Positions 17,341 through 29,050 of a stretch of 64,000 bases of DNA are shown here, piece by piece. Both the position numbers and the translations under genes were made by a program. The number at the start of each line of letters is the position of its first letter. The first letter of the stretch is position 1. The stretch is taken from positions 3,968,001 through 4,032,000 of the forward strand of contig NZ_JAGIOC010000001.1 of assembly GCF_017876515.1 (NCBI RefSeq), read 5' to 3'. Source of the stretch: Brachybacterium fresconis (lineage in GTDB: Bacteria; Actinomycetota; Actinomycetes; Actinomycetales; Dermabacteraceae). Under the pieces are notes generated by a model, which was given only the letters and a program-made list of their open reading frames with translations, had not been told where the DNA came from and did no database searches.

Positions 17341-17354
17341 AGCGGTCTTAGAGT
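17326..17354 (+). promoter_or_regulatory. groES-groEL promoter
   Basis: TTGCAC (17326-17331) and TAGAGT (17349-17354) are separated by exactly 17 bases, as for a housekeeping sigma-A-type promoter. The -35 lies inside the first CIRCE and transcription would start just before the second one, so HrcA binding would block initiation. Confidence 0.65.
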
Positions 17355-17362
17355 TGTCCTCG

Positions 17363-17389
17363 TTGGCAGTCGACGGCCGAGAGTGCCAG
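17363..17389. promoter_or_regulatory. Second, degenerate CIRCE-like operator
   Basis: TTGGCAGTC, nine bases, then GAGTGCCAG. The arms are complementary at seven of nine positions and the spacing is that of CIRCE. It would lie at the transcription start of groES. Two CIRCE copies before a groE gene are known in some actinobacteria. Confidence 0.65.
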
Positions 17390-17499
17390 AAGCTGCCGCA
17401 GAGGGATCCTCCTCGATCGGCACCGCGACGACGATCGGGACCGGGATCCCTGGACCCCGAACTCATACAGAGTCATCTCTTCATGAAGGAGTGAGCCGC

Positions 17500-19384
<1,885 letters not shown>

Positions 19385-19388
19385 TCAC

Positions 19389-19407
19389 CGGATCACTCCG
19401 TGATCCG
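19389..19407 (+). terminator. Short hairpin after groEL
   Basis: CGGATCAC pairs with GTGATCCG around a three-base loop, five bases after the groEL stop. It could be a first termination or RNA-stabilising structure before the larger hairpin downstream. Confidence 0.4.
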
Positions 19408-19450
19408 ATCCGGGCGGACCTCTGAGATCGCTCGGGATCAGTTCGCACAT

Positions 19451-19486
19451 GTGATGCCCCGCCGGGTCCGCCCGGCGGGGCATCAC
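19451..19486 (+). terminator. Strong hairpin downstream of groEL
   Basis: A perfect 16-bp stem (GTGATGCCCCGCCGGG with its complement) surrounds the tetraloop TCCG. It is the likely terminator of the groES-groEL transcript. Confidence 0.75.
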
Positions 19487-19592
19487 TGCGTCCGGGGGCC
19501 GGCCGGCGCCGGTGGGGCTCGTGCTCGAGTGTGCGACGCGGCGCTCGGTCCGAACGGGACCGGCAGTCTCCCGGCAAGGTACGGGAAACGAT

Positions 19593-19649
19593 TGACCGTA
19601 CTGGTCACGGCGTCGTGATCCTTGTCAGGGTGCTCTCTGCTGGTATTCC
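19593..19649 (+). promoter_or_regulatory. Possible promoter and operator of the BCCT transporter gene
   Basis: The gap 19487-19805 holds an inverted repeat TGACC-N5-GGTCA at 19593-19607, then TTGTCA (19622-19627) and TATTCC (19644-19649) spaced by 16 bases, a plausible but weak promoter. The transporter's start follows some 155 bp later. No betI-like regulator is adjacent. No other gene is seen in this gap. Confidence 0.35.
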
Positions 19650-19805
19650 GTCGACGGTGATCCTACGGTGATATGGCCGGGTACCGGTGGGACGACGACG
19701 CCTGTCACATCACCCGGATCCTTCCAGGCCGCCCGTCGGGCCCCGAGGTCGTGTGCGCTCATCCGGTATCCCTCCCGAGCTGTCGACCCGAAACGGAGGA
19801 ATTGC

Positions 19806-21896
19806 GTGAGCGAGCGCCGCACGTCGCACTCGTCCCAGGAGCATCCGAGCACGGAGGAATCCCTCCCTGCCCGCGGAAGCGGGGAGCGGGAGGCCGGTGA
19901 GCGGGAGGCCGCCGAGATCGCTCGGGGGAAGCTCGGCGCACAGACGCGCCGCGACGAGCGCGAGGAGCGGGAGTCGCGTCGATCCCCGGTCAGCCGGGAG
20001 GATCTCCAGAAGGGTCCCGCCGAGCTCGGCGGCGCCCGCGGGCCGCGGGTGAACAGGGTCGTGTTCCTGACCTCCTCCGCGATCATCCTGGCCTTCTCGC
20101 TGTGGACGATCCTGGCCCCGGACATGGCGGCGAGCACGATGCTGAAGGTCGTCACCTGGATCGCCGAGGACCTCGGCTGGTTCTACGTCCTGACCGTTAC
20201 CATCGTGATCATCTTCGTGCTCTGGGTGGCGTTCTCCCCAGGAGGCAGGGTGCGCCTGGGGCCGGATCACGCCCGCCCCGAGTACAAGTTCATGACCTGG
20301 TTGGCGATGCTGTTCGCGGCCGGCGTCGGCATCGACATGCTGTTCTACTCGGTCACCGGACCGATCTCGCACTACCTGACCCCGCCGGATGCGGCCCCGG
20401 AGTCCGCGGCGGCGCTGCAGGACTCCGTGGTGTGGACGATGTTCCACTACGGCGTGGCCGGCTGGTCGATGTACTCCCTGCTCGGCATGGCCATGGGCTA
20501 CTTCGCCTTCCGCTGGGGGATGCCGCTGTCCATCCGGGCGGCCTTGTACCCGCTGCTGGGCAAGCGCGTGCGCGGCGCCGTGGGCGACGTCATCGACATC
20601 TTCGCCCTGGTGGGCACCGTGTTCGGCGTCGCCACCTCGATGGGCATCGGGGTGGTGCTGCTCAATGTCGGCTTCTCCTGGCTGTTCGGCCTGCCGCAGG
20701 GCCTGGGTCTGCAGATCGCCCTGGTCCTCGTCGCGGTCGTGATGACCATCGCCGCCTGCACCTCGGGGGTCGACAAGGGCATCCGCGTGGTCTCGGAGCT
20801 GAACCTCTACAGCGCCGGGGCGATGCTGCTGTACATCGTGATCACCGGGAAGTCCTCCTTCCTGCTCAACGCCATCGTCGAGAACATCGGCCGTTTCGTG
20901 GCGACGCTGCCGGAGCGCACGATGCAGACCATGGCCTACGAGCCGGGCGGATCCGACTGGATGGCCGGTGCCACCCTCTTCTTCTGGGCGTTCTGGCTCG
21001 CCTGGGGGCCGTTCGTCGGCATGTTCCTGGCCCGCATCTCCCGCGGCCGCACCCTGCGCGAGTTCGTGCTCGCCGCGATCACCGCCCCGGTGCTGTGCGA
21101 CCTGCTGGTGGTCACCGTGTTCGGCAACAGCGCGCTGGCCGTCGTCCTCGAGGACACCCCGGCCAGCCGCGCCTTCGCCCAGCTGGCCGTCGACAGCCCC
21201 GAGCTGGGCTGGTACGCGCTGCTGGAGATGTTCCCCGGCGCGCCGTTCCTCATCGGCCTGGCCACGCTCTCCGGGCTGCTGTTCTACCTGACCAGCGCCA
21301 ACTCCGGCGCACTGGTGATGAGCAACTTCTCCTCGACGATCCCCGACCCCGGCCAGGACGGGGCCAAGTGGCTGCGCATCTTCTGGGCGCTGCTGACGGC
21401 TCTGCTGACCATCGCCATGCTCACCGCCGGCGGCGTGACCACCATGGAGTACGCCACGCTGATCTTCGGCCTTCCCGTCACGGTCGTCGCCTATCTGGTG
21501 ATGGCGAGCTTCTCCAAGGCGCTGCGGATGGAGCGGGCGGAGCTGGAGGGGCGCGTGCTGCGTCGGGCCGACGTCGCCGCCCACGGCGGGTTCGCCCCGG
21601 AGAAGTCGTGGCGCCAGCGTCTGGCGAACCTGCGCGCCTACCCCTCCACGCGCTCGGTCGCCCAGTTCTCGCAGGAGACCGTCGCCCCGGCCCTCGAGGA
21701 CGTCTCCCGCGAGTTCGTCGAGCAGGGCTACCCGGCGGAGACGATGTCGGTCACCGATGCGGGCACGAGCATCTCGATCAACACGCTGATCATCCACATG
21801 GGCGCCGAGCGGGACTTCATGTACCGCGTCGCCCCGGTCGAGACCCCCGTGCCGACCTTCGGTGCGAGGGTCGCCCAGGAGCGCACGACGTACTAG
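19806..21896 (+). CDS. betT: BCCT-family choline/betaine transporter, BetT type, cut short by an in-frame amber codon
   Basis: 696 aa from a GTG at 19806 with CGGAGGA directly upstream. About 80 charged, Arg/Glu-rich residues precede 12 predicted membrane helices; the conserved BCCT stretch around FLFFWAFWLAWGPFVGMFLARIS is near residue 390. The cytoplasmic domain that follows (ALEDVSREFVEQGYPAETMSV) is that of BetT-type high-affinity choline uptake proteins. The frame stops at TAG (21894-21896) directly after RTTY, in the middle of this regulatory domain; the rest of it continues in the same frame (next entry). The function of the truncated form is uncertain. The substrate, choline or glycine betaine, is inferred from the family. 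Confidence 0.85.
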   Translation: MSERRTSHSSQEHPSTEESLPARGSGEREAGEREAAEIARGKLGAQTRRDEREERESRRSPVSREDLQKGPAELGGARGPRVNRVVFLTSSAIILAFSLWTILAPDMAASTMLKVVTWIAEDLGWFYVLTVTIVIIFVLWVAFSPGGRVRLGPDHARPEYKFMTWLAMLFAAGVGIDMLFYSVTGPISHYLTPPDAAPESAAALQDSVVWTMFHYGVAGWSMYSLLGMAMGYFAFRWGMPLSIRAALYPLLGKRVRGAVGDVIDIFALVGTVFGVATSMGIGVVLLNVGFSWLFGLPQGLGLQIALVLVAVVMTIAACTSGVDKGIRVVSELNLYSAGAMLLYIVITGKSSFLLNAIVENIGRFVATLPERTMQTMAYEPGGSDWMAGATLFFWAFWLAWGPFVGMFLARISRGRTLREFVLAAITAPVLCDLLVVTVFGNSALAVVLEDTPASRAFAQLAVDSPELGWYALLEMFPGAPFLIGLATLSGLLFYLTSANSGALVMSNFSSTIPDPGQDGAKWLRIFWALLTALLTIAMLTAGGVTTMEYATLIFGLPVTVVAYLVMASFSKALRMERAELEGRVLRRADVAAHGGFAPEKSWRQRLANLRAYPSTRSVAQFSQETVAPALEDVSREFVEQGYPAETMSVTDAGTSISINTLIIHMGAERDFMYRVAPVETPVPTFGARVAQERTTY

Positions 21897-22091
21897 CGCC
21901 TGGACGTGTTCACCCAGACCGGAGCGGAGGGGTACGACGTGGGCGGACTGACCCGCCAGCAGATCATCAACGACGTCCTGGACCGCTACGAGAACCACAT
22001 CCAGTACCTCAGCTACGCCGCAGAGGTGGGCGGCGCCAGCGTGCTCACCCCGAGCACCCTCGGCAACGTCCCCCTCGACGTCACCGAATGA
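21897..22091 (+). pseudogene. betT: In-frame C-terminal remainder of BetT after the amber codon
   Basis: Reading on through the TAG in the transporter's frame gives 64 more codons, RLDVFTQTGAEGYDVGGL then TRQQIINDVLDRYENHI, ending at TGA. From memory, BetT homologues carry a very similar tail (YTQTGxEGYDVYGLT and DVLDRYExH), directly continuous with the residues before the TAG. The expected codon at the TAG is Tyr (TAC/TAT), one base away. This is a recent nonsense change, a readthrough site or a sequencing error. An internal GTG at 21906 could restart translation, but no ribosome site stands out. Confidence 0.75.
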
Positions 22092-22226
22092 TGCCGCCGG
22101 TGTGACGGGTGCCGATCGCCTCCGGCGGACGACACAGCGACCGACCTGCGGTGAAGGCCGCCGGACTGTCGCCGCCGCGGCTTAAGATGGGCAGGTCCCT
22201 GAATGCCGATGGTCGGAGGAGCAGTG

Positions 22227-22928
22227 GTGATCAGCAGCCCCGATGCCATGCGGTCCTCGGACCATGACGACCGGCCCACCCGGACCTTCGGCCCACCGGC
22301 CGGAGTCGTGCTCGGCACCCTGGCGGCCGGGGTGGTGTTCGTCGTGGTTCTCGAGTTCCTGGTGATCATCAGCTTCGTCGGCCAGCGCCTGTGGAATCAC
22401 CCCGCCCTGCTGCACGACGTCGTGTTCACCGTGCCGCTCCTGCTCTGGGTGCTCGTGGCCGTGGTCTCCTCCCTCGTGTGCCTGCGGGTCCTGACCGCAT
22501 GGCTGCAGATCGACGAGCAGGGGTTCGAGCTGCGCAGCCTCGCCCGGCGCACCCGCAAAGCCGGATGGGATGAGGTGGGTCGGGTGATCGCCGTGCGGGA
22601 CATCGACCGCGGCGCGACCCCCGCGGAGATGCTGGATGCCCCCGCGACCGCGTACGACGGCGTCTACCTGCTGGATCCGGCCGGGCACCGGATGCTCGCG
22701 GTCTCCAGCCGCTTCTTCGGGCCCCGCGCGCAGGACATGACCCTGCATCGTGCCCGGGAGGCCGGCGTGCGGATCGACCACATCGACGCGATCACCACGG
22801 CCGATCTGCGCTCCCAGGCACCGCAGGCCCTGAGCTTCATGGACCGCCATCCCAACCTGCTGCTGCTCCTGCTGGCGGTGTTCTACATCGTCCACAACGT
22901 GCTGACCTTCGCCGTGTGGGGGCTGTGA
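22227..22928 (+). CDS. Membrane protein with PH-like domain, unknown
   Basis: 233 aa from GTG 22227, behind CGGAGGAG; ATG 22203 is an alternative. Two membrane helices (about residues 26-55 and 70-95) lead to a cytoplasmic domain of some 100 residues beginning AWLQIDEQGFELRSL, typical of bacterial PH-like domains, and a last helix ends the protein (LLLLLLAVFYIVHNVLTF). No enzymatic motif is visible. The stop overlaps the next gene's GTG (GTGA), so the two are probably translated together. The gap before it has a weak hairpin at 22094-22128 and a TAAGAT hexamer at 22183. Confidence 0.6.
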   Translation: MISSPDAMRSSDHDDRPTRTFGPPAGVVLGTLAAGVVFVVVLEFLVIISFVGQRLWNHPALLHDVVFTVPLLLWVLVAVVSSLVCLRVLTAWLQIDEQGFELRSLARRTRKAGWDEVGRVIAVRDIDRGATPAEMLDAPATAYDGVYLLDPAGHRMLAVSSRFFGPRAQDMTLHRAREAGVRIDHIDAITTADLRSQAPQALSFMDRHPNLLLLLLAVFYIVHNVLTFAVWGL

Positions 22929-23905
22929 GCGCGGACGTGCCCTCCGGGAGGCCGGGCCGTGCGGCGCGGCGACGGGCGCGCCGGCGCCCCGCGCCGCTGC
23001 CCCAGCGGGAGGGACTGGACCCGGTGCGCTGGGTCGTGCCACCCGAGGCTCCCGCGACAGCCGGCGCCCTTGCCGCGCTGGCCGATCGCTTCCCCGCGCT
23101 CGCCGACCCGGCCGCGACCCCGCTGCGCGAGCGCTTCGACCGCGGGGATGTCGTCGACGCCGACGGCCATGCATGGAGGGCCGAGGATCCCGTCGGCCCC
23201 GGCCACGAGCTGTGGTTCCATCGGGAGCTGCGTGACGAGCACGTGCCCGAGGTCGACCTGGAGATCCTGCACCGCGACGAGCATCTGCTGGTGCTCGACA
23301 AACCCCACGACATGGCGACCATGCCGCGCGGGGCGCACGTGCTGGCCAGCGCGCTGGTCCGTCTCCGGCGCAGCACCGGCATCGGGACCCTGGTACCGCT
23401 GCACCGCCTGGACCGGCGCACCGCCGGGGTGCTCGCCTTCGGCATCCGTCCCGAGGAGCGGTCCGCCTATCAGCAGCTCTTCGCCCGCGGGGTCGCCCGG
23501 AAGGAGTACGACGCCTGCGTGCGCCCCGAGCCCGGAGCGCGGATCCCGACCACGGCGGGGGAGCAGGCCGTGCTGCGCGACCGGTTGGGCAAACGTCACG
23601 GACAGCTGACCGCCCAGGTGCTGGCGGGGGAGCCGAATGCGGAGACGAGCCTGGAGGTCGTCGATGTCGCAGCGGACGGCACTACGACGCTGCATCTGCG
23701 ACCACGCACCGGACGCACCCATCAGCTGCGCCTGCAGCTCTCCGCCCGGGGCGCCCCGATCCTCGGCGAGGACCTCTACCCGCGGCCCGTCGAGCCTCCG
23801 TCGATGCCGCTCCAGCTGCTCGCCCGCTCGCTGGCCTTCACCGATCCCGTCACGGGCCAGGAACGGATCTTCCGCAGCGGCCGGACGCTGGCAGCGGCGC
23901 GGTGA
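22925..23905 (+). CDS. RluA-family RNA pseudouridine synthase
   Basis: 326 aa from the overlapping GTG. The RluA/RsuA catalytic motif HRLDRRTAG (catalytic Asp) is near residue 160. LVLDKPHDMATMPRGAH and LRPRTGRTHQLRLQLS are the flanking conserved segments. The first about 90 residues are a basic leader (RRRARRRPAP) and a region lacking a clear S4 domain. It should isomerise uridines in rRNA or tRNA; the target cannot be inferred. It is coupled to the PH-like gene by GTGA, and its own stop overlaps or closely precedes the next membrane protein. Confidence 0.9.
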   Translation: MSADVPSGRPGRAARRRARRRPAPLPQREGLDPVRWVVPPEAPATAGALAALADRFPALADPAATPLRERFDRGDVVDADGHAWRAEDPVGPGHELWFHRELRDEHVPEVDLEILHRDEHLLVLDKPHDMATMPRGAHVLASALVRLRRSTGIGTLVPLHRLDRRTAGVLAFGIRPEERSAYQQLFARGVARKEYDACVRPEPGARIPTTAGEQAVLRDRLGKRHGQLTAQVLAGEPNAETSLEVVDVAADGTTTLHLRPRTGRTHQLRLQLSARGAPILGEDLYPRPVEPPSMPLQLLARSLAFTDPVTGQERIFRSGRTLAAAR

Positions 23906-23934
23906 GCGTCCGCGGCGCCCCGTACTCTGGATCG

Positions 23935-24717
23935 GTGACCGCCCCGCAGAGCCCCGATGCCTCCGCCCCGGAGCCCGCGCCGCGGCGCTCCCGGGACGGC
24001 GCCGTGATCATCGGGCCGACGATCCTCGCCCGCTACCGGCCGGGCGCGCTGATCGGGCTGCCGCTGGTGGCGGTGCTGCTGTCCCCCTTCGCCGGGGCAG
24101 GGCTGCAGCAATGGCGCGCGGGTCGGGTCCGGGACGGCCACGACACCCTGCTCGAGCAGCTCCTGGCGCCGGCGGCGATGCAGCTGCTGATCGGCGCCCT
24201 GCTGCTGTGGGCGCTGTTCGCGCTGTGGGCGCTCGTGCCGCTGCTGATGACCCATCGCGTGGTGCGCTTCGATCAGCGAGCCGCGACGCTCGTGCTGCGC
24301 AAGGGACTGCGCAGCGCGGACCGGGCCGGCCTGGCCGACGTCGACCACGCGGTGGGGGAGCCGGAGCGGGGGAGCATGGCGCTGATCGGCCTGCGCGGTC
24401 CGGACGCCGAGGGCGCGCAGACGCTGCGGCAGTGGGTGGTGCCGGAGGTCGGCTGGGACTCGGCATCCTTCGACGGCCTGCGGGTGCTGCAGGCGGCAGC
24501 CGGGCTGAGTCCCGCCCCGCCGCGGCTCGAGCTGGTGCTCGAGAACCGCCGCCGCCGGGTCGCCCGCAGCAACCGCGAGCTCGCCGACCGGCTGGGCATG
24601 CCGTGGCGACCCGAGTACGAGCACGACGAAGCGGCCTTCCGGGCCGAGTTCGACCGGATCCGCCGGGTGCTCGGTGGACAGGAGCCGCCGCGGAAGGGCG
24701 ACCCCGAGGGCTGGTGA
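23935..24717 (+). CDS. Two-TM membrane protein, unknown
   Basis: 260 aa from a GTG at 23935, chosen because TACTCT stands six bases before it (leaderless pattern); a GTG at 23902 overlapping the upstream stop would give 271 aa. Two hydrophobic helices (about residues 38-58 and 85-110) precede a soluble domain starting HRVVRFDQRAATLVLRKG that looks like a PH-type beta domain, and a basic helical tail. It resembles in plan the PH-like protein at 22227, though I cannot show homology. It converges on the phosphate transporter with only 9 bp between stops. Confidence 0.55.
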   Translation: MTAPQSPDASAPEPAPRRSRDGAVIIGPTILARYRPGALIGLPLVAVLLSPFAGAGLQQWRAGRVRDGHDTLLEQLLAPAAMQLLIGALLLWALFALWALVPLLMTHRVVRFDQRAATLVLRKGLRSADRAGLADVDHAVGEPERGSMALIGLRGPDAEGAQTLRQWVVPEVGWDSASFDGLRVLQAAAGLSPAPPRLELVLENRRRRVARSNRELADRLGMPWRPEYEHDEAAFRAEFDRIRRVLGGQEPPRKGDPEGW

Positions 24718-24726
24718 CGCCGGGGC

Positions 24727-26364
24727 TCAGAAGGCGGCGCGCAGCACCAGCACCACGACGGCGCCGATGCTCGCGGCCGCCGGCAGGGTGATGATCCAGG
24801 CGAGGAAGATCGGACGCATGAGCTTCCAGTTCGCCGCATGGTTCACGATCCCGACGCCGAGGACGGCGCCGATCAGGATGTGGGTGGAGGAGACCGGAAG
24901 CCCCAGCACGGAGGCCAGCAGCACGACGCCCGCGGCCGCGAGCTCCGCCGCGAAGCCCGAGGACGGGTGCATCGAGGTCAGCCCGGTGCCGACCGTCGCG
25001 ATGACCCGACGGCCGACGAACCAGAGCCCGGAGACCAGGGCGACGCCGAAGGCGGCGAGCACCGCCGTGGGCACGGCGGCCTCCTCGGAGATCTCTCCGG
25101 TGCTGAGCACGTCGAGCACGGCCGCGAAGGGCCCGACAGCGTTGGCGATGTCGTTGGCCCCGTGGCTGAAGGCGAAGGCCGACGCGGTGAACACCTGCAT
25201 CCAGCTGAACATGATGAAGGTCGCGCGGGAGATCGACTGCTTCTTCAACGCCCGGGCGAACACGGTCACCGCCATCCACACGCCCATCGCGACCATGATC
25301 AGCAGGAGCACTCCTCCGCCGATCGAGATGTCCAGCCCCACGTTCTTCAGGCCCTTGAACACGAGCATTCCCGCGATCACGACCGCGGCCCCCGCGGCGA
25401 GCGGCGGGACGCGCTTCTCCAGCGCGTGATATGCCGCCTTGCGCTCGACCTTGCGGGCCGCCTTGCGCTCCTTCTTCGTCAGCGTCGAGGCATGCTGGGC
25501 GAGCTCGGCACCGGGACCGCCGGGGGTGAGGTCCAGCGCCGCGGACTCGGCGAAGGCGCTCTGCTGGAGCTCGCTCACGCGCTCGTACCCGGGGACGTGA
25601 CGGCCGTCCTCCTCATCCGCCTCGTCATCGTCCTCATCGTCCTCGTCGTCGTCGAATCCGCGAGAGCCCAGGGCGATCGCGCGCGAGGCCGGGGCCAGGA
25701 TGTGGCGCTTGATCGCGCCGAAGAGCAGGAAGGCGGTGACGCCGCCGAGCAGCGGGGAGAGGATCCAGGAGATCGCGATCTTGCCGATCTCGCTCCACTG
25801 CACCATCTCCAGGCCGCCGGTACCGGTGACCAAGCCGGTGGTGACGGCGGCGCCGACGATGCCGCCGATGATCGCGTGCGTGGTCGAGACCGGCCAGCCC
25901 ATCTTGGTGGCCAGCAGCAGCCAGACGGCGGCGCCCAGCAGAGCGGACATCATGATGTAGGCGAAGGACTGCGGATCCATGTGCATGCCGTCGATGTCGA
26001 CGATGCCGCTGCGCACGGTCTCGGTGACGGAGCCGCCGGCGAGGACGGCCCCGGAGACTTCGAAGACGGCGGCGACCAGGAGGGCCTGCTTCATGGTCAG
26101 CGTCCCGGCTCCGACGCTGGTGCCGAAGGAGTTGGCGACGTCGTTGCCGCCGATGTTGAAGGCCATGAACAGGCCGAAGGCGATCGCGAGGATCAGCAGG
26201 AGGGCGTTGACCTCGCCGCCGGCGTGGGTGAACGACCAGATGGTGAAGGCGACCACGGTCGCTGCCGTCATCAGGCCGGCGCCGAGGTGCCAGTTCCGAT
26301 CGGGGCCGAGGAACCCACCGGTCACCGGGGCGTCGGAATGCTGCTGGACGGGCGTGGGGGACAT
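24727..26364 (-). CDS. PiT-family inorganic phosphate transporter
   Basis: 545 aa. PiT proteins import metal-phosphate using the proton gradient. Both inverted repeats carry the signature: MAFNIGGNDVANSFGTSVGAG near residue 65 and FSHGANDIANAVGPFAAV near 375. Between the halves is a long cytoplasmic loop (about 225-325) with a run of Asp/Glu (DDDEDDEDDDEADEEDG) and a Lys/Arg-rich stretch (KKERKAARKVERKA). The ATG at 26364 follows GGGAGC. A -10-like TACAGT lies at 26439-26434 upstream. No PhoU-like regulator is adjacent. Confidence 0.92.
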   Translation of the reverse strand: MSPTPVQQHSDAPVTGGFLGPDRNWHLGAGLMTAATVVAFTIWSFTHAGGEVNALLLILAIAFGLFMAFNIGGNDVANSFGTSVGAGTLTMKQALLVAAVFEVSGAVLAGGSVTETVRSGIVDIDGMHMDPQSFAYIMMSALLGAAVWLLLATKMGWPVSTTHAIIGGIVGAAVTTGLVTGTGGLEMVQWSEIGKIAISWILSPLLGGVTAFLLFGAIKRHILAPASRAIALGSRGFDDDEDDEDDDEADEEDGRHVPGYERVSELQQSAFAESAALDLTPGGPGAELAQHASTLTKKERKAARKVERKAAYHALEKRVPPLAAGAAVVIAGMLVFKGLKNVGLDISIGGGVLLLIMVAMGVWMAVTVFARALKKQSISRATFIMFSWMQVFTASAFAFSHGANDIANAVGPFAAVLDVLSTGEISEEAAVPTAVLAAFGVALVSGLWFVGRRVIATVGTGLTSMHPSSGFAAELAAAGVVLLASVLGLPVSSTHILIGAVLGVGIVNHAANWKLMRPIFLAWIITLPAAASIGAVVVLVLRAAF

Positions 26365-26619
26365 TGTCGAGCTCCCGGGATGAGGAGGATCGGGACGGTG
26401 GGCCGCAGTCGGACCGTCGCAGGGGCCGACGCCACTGTAGGACACCGTTCGTCCATCGCGAATCCATGCGGCCCGTGCCCGGAGGAGGACACCGGTGGGA
26501 CCTGCGCCGTCGGTGCGGCGTGTGATTCAGCCCTCGTCGGCCCCGGATCACGGGGTGATGCCCCGCACGCTCGACATCACTGCAGGTCGTGTCGACGTGG
26601 CGGGTCGGTGCTGTGATGA

Positions 26620-28161
<1,542 letters not shown>

Positions 28162-28171
28162 GGACGCTGGC

Positions 28172-28208
28172 GCGGGCCCGGGTGGGCGATCCGCCCTCCC
28201 GGGCCCGC
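28172..28208 (+). terminator. Hairpin after guaB
   Basis: An 11-bp outer stem (GCGGGCCCGGG with its complement) and a 5-bp inner stem (GGGCG/CGCCC) are separated by one T-T mismatch and close on a three-base loop. It begins 10 bases after the guaB stop. Confidence 0.75.
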
Positions 28209-28287
28209 TGCGTCGGAAGGTCGTCCCCAGGGAGTGGTCGTCCCCAGTGAGGGATCGACCGTCGGTCCGCCCCGATACGCTGGGTCC

Positions 28288-29004
28288 ATGACCATCAGCA
28301 CCGCTTCCTGGATCGATGCCCCGCTGCTCGGCTTCGACACCGAGACCACCGGCACGAACGTGACCTCCGATCGGATCGTGACCGTGGCCCTCGTGCACTC
28401 GGTCGGTCCGGGCCGGGAGAACGAGACCGTCGCGACCTGGCTGATCGACCCGGAGATCGACATCCCCGAACCCGCTCAGCGGGTCCACGGCATCAGCACC
28501 GAGCATGCGCGGGTGAACGGCATGAAGGCCGCGGAGGCGCTCGAGGAGGTCGTCACCATGATCGCCGACGCCCTGAACCAGGACGTCCCGCTGGTCGCCT
28601 TCAACGGCAGCTTCGACCTCGCGATCCTCGAGAACGAGCTGACCCGCCTCGGCCTGCCCACCCTCGCCGCGCGCCTCGGCCACGACATCGCCCCCGTGAT
28701 CGACCCGCTGGTGGTCGACCGCGGCGTGGACCGCTACCGCAAGGGCAAGCGCACCCTCACCGACCTCATCGCCCACTACGGCTGCGAGCAGGACGGTCGC
28801 CTGCACACCGCCGACGTGGACGTCTCGGCCACCCTGGACGTGCTGCGCGCCCTCGTGCTCGCCCATCCGAAGCTCGCCGGCTCCGCCCTGCCGGACCTGC
28901 ATCGCGAGCAGATCGCCTGGCACCGCAGCTGGGCGGAGAACTTCAACCAGTTCCTCCAGAAGAAGGGCAAGACCCCGGACGTCAGCACCACCTGGCCGCT
29001 GTGA
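28288..29004 (+). CDS. DEDDh 3'-5' exonuclease (DnaQ-like)
   Basis: 238 aa. Acidic residues of the DEDDh exonuclease fold are visible: FDTETTG near residue 16, HGISTEHARVNG then LVAFNGSFDLAILENEL near 100-115, and LHTADVDVSATLDVL near 170 (His and the last Asp). It hydrolyses DNA or RNA from the 3' end; no polymerase domain is attached, so it may act as a proofreading-like or repair exonuclease. The ATG at 28288 follows TACGCT by six bases, a leaderless start. Confidence 0.88.
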   Translation: MTISTASWIDAPLLGFDTETTGTNVTSDRIVTVALVHSVGPGRENETVATWLIDPEIDIPEPAQRVHGISTEHARVNGMKAAEALEEVVTMIADALNQDVPLVAFNGSFDLAILENELTRLGLPTLAARLGHDIAPVIDPLVVDRGVDRYRKGKRTLTDLIAHYGCEQDGRLHTADVDVSATLDVLRALVLAHPKLAGSALPDLHREQIAWHRSWAENFNQFLQKKGKTPDVSTTWPL

Positions 29005-29050
29005 GTCGGGACCTGGTCGTTCCGAGCCGGGCCGACGGTAGACTCCCTCT

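Larger units (their letters stand above)
16937..17499 (+). promoter_or_regulatory. Regulatory interval upstream of groES
   Basis: This 563-bp interval separates the small minus-strand ORF from groES. The groES-proximal half carries the promoter and two CIRCE-like operators described separately. The rest holds the minus-strand promoter candidate and a perfect 12-bp palindrome CTCGGATCCGAG at 17240-17251. I see no further gene. Confidence 0.5.
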
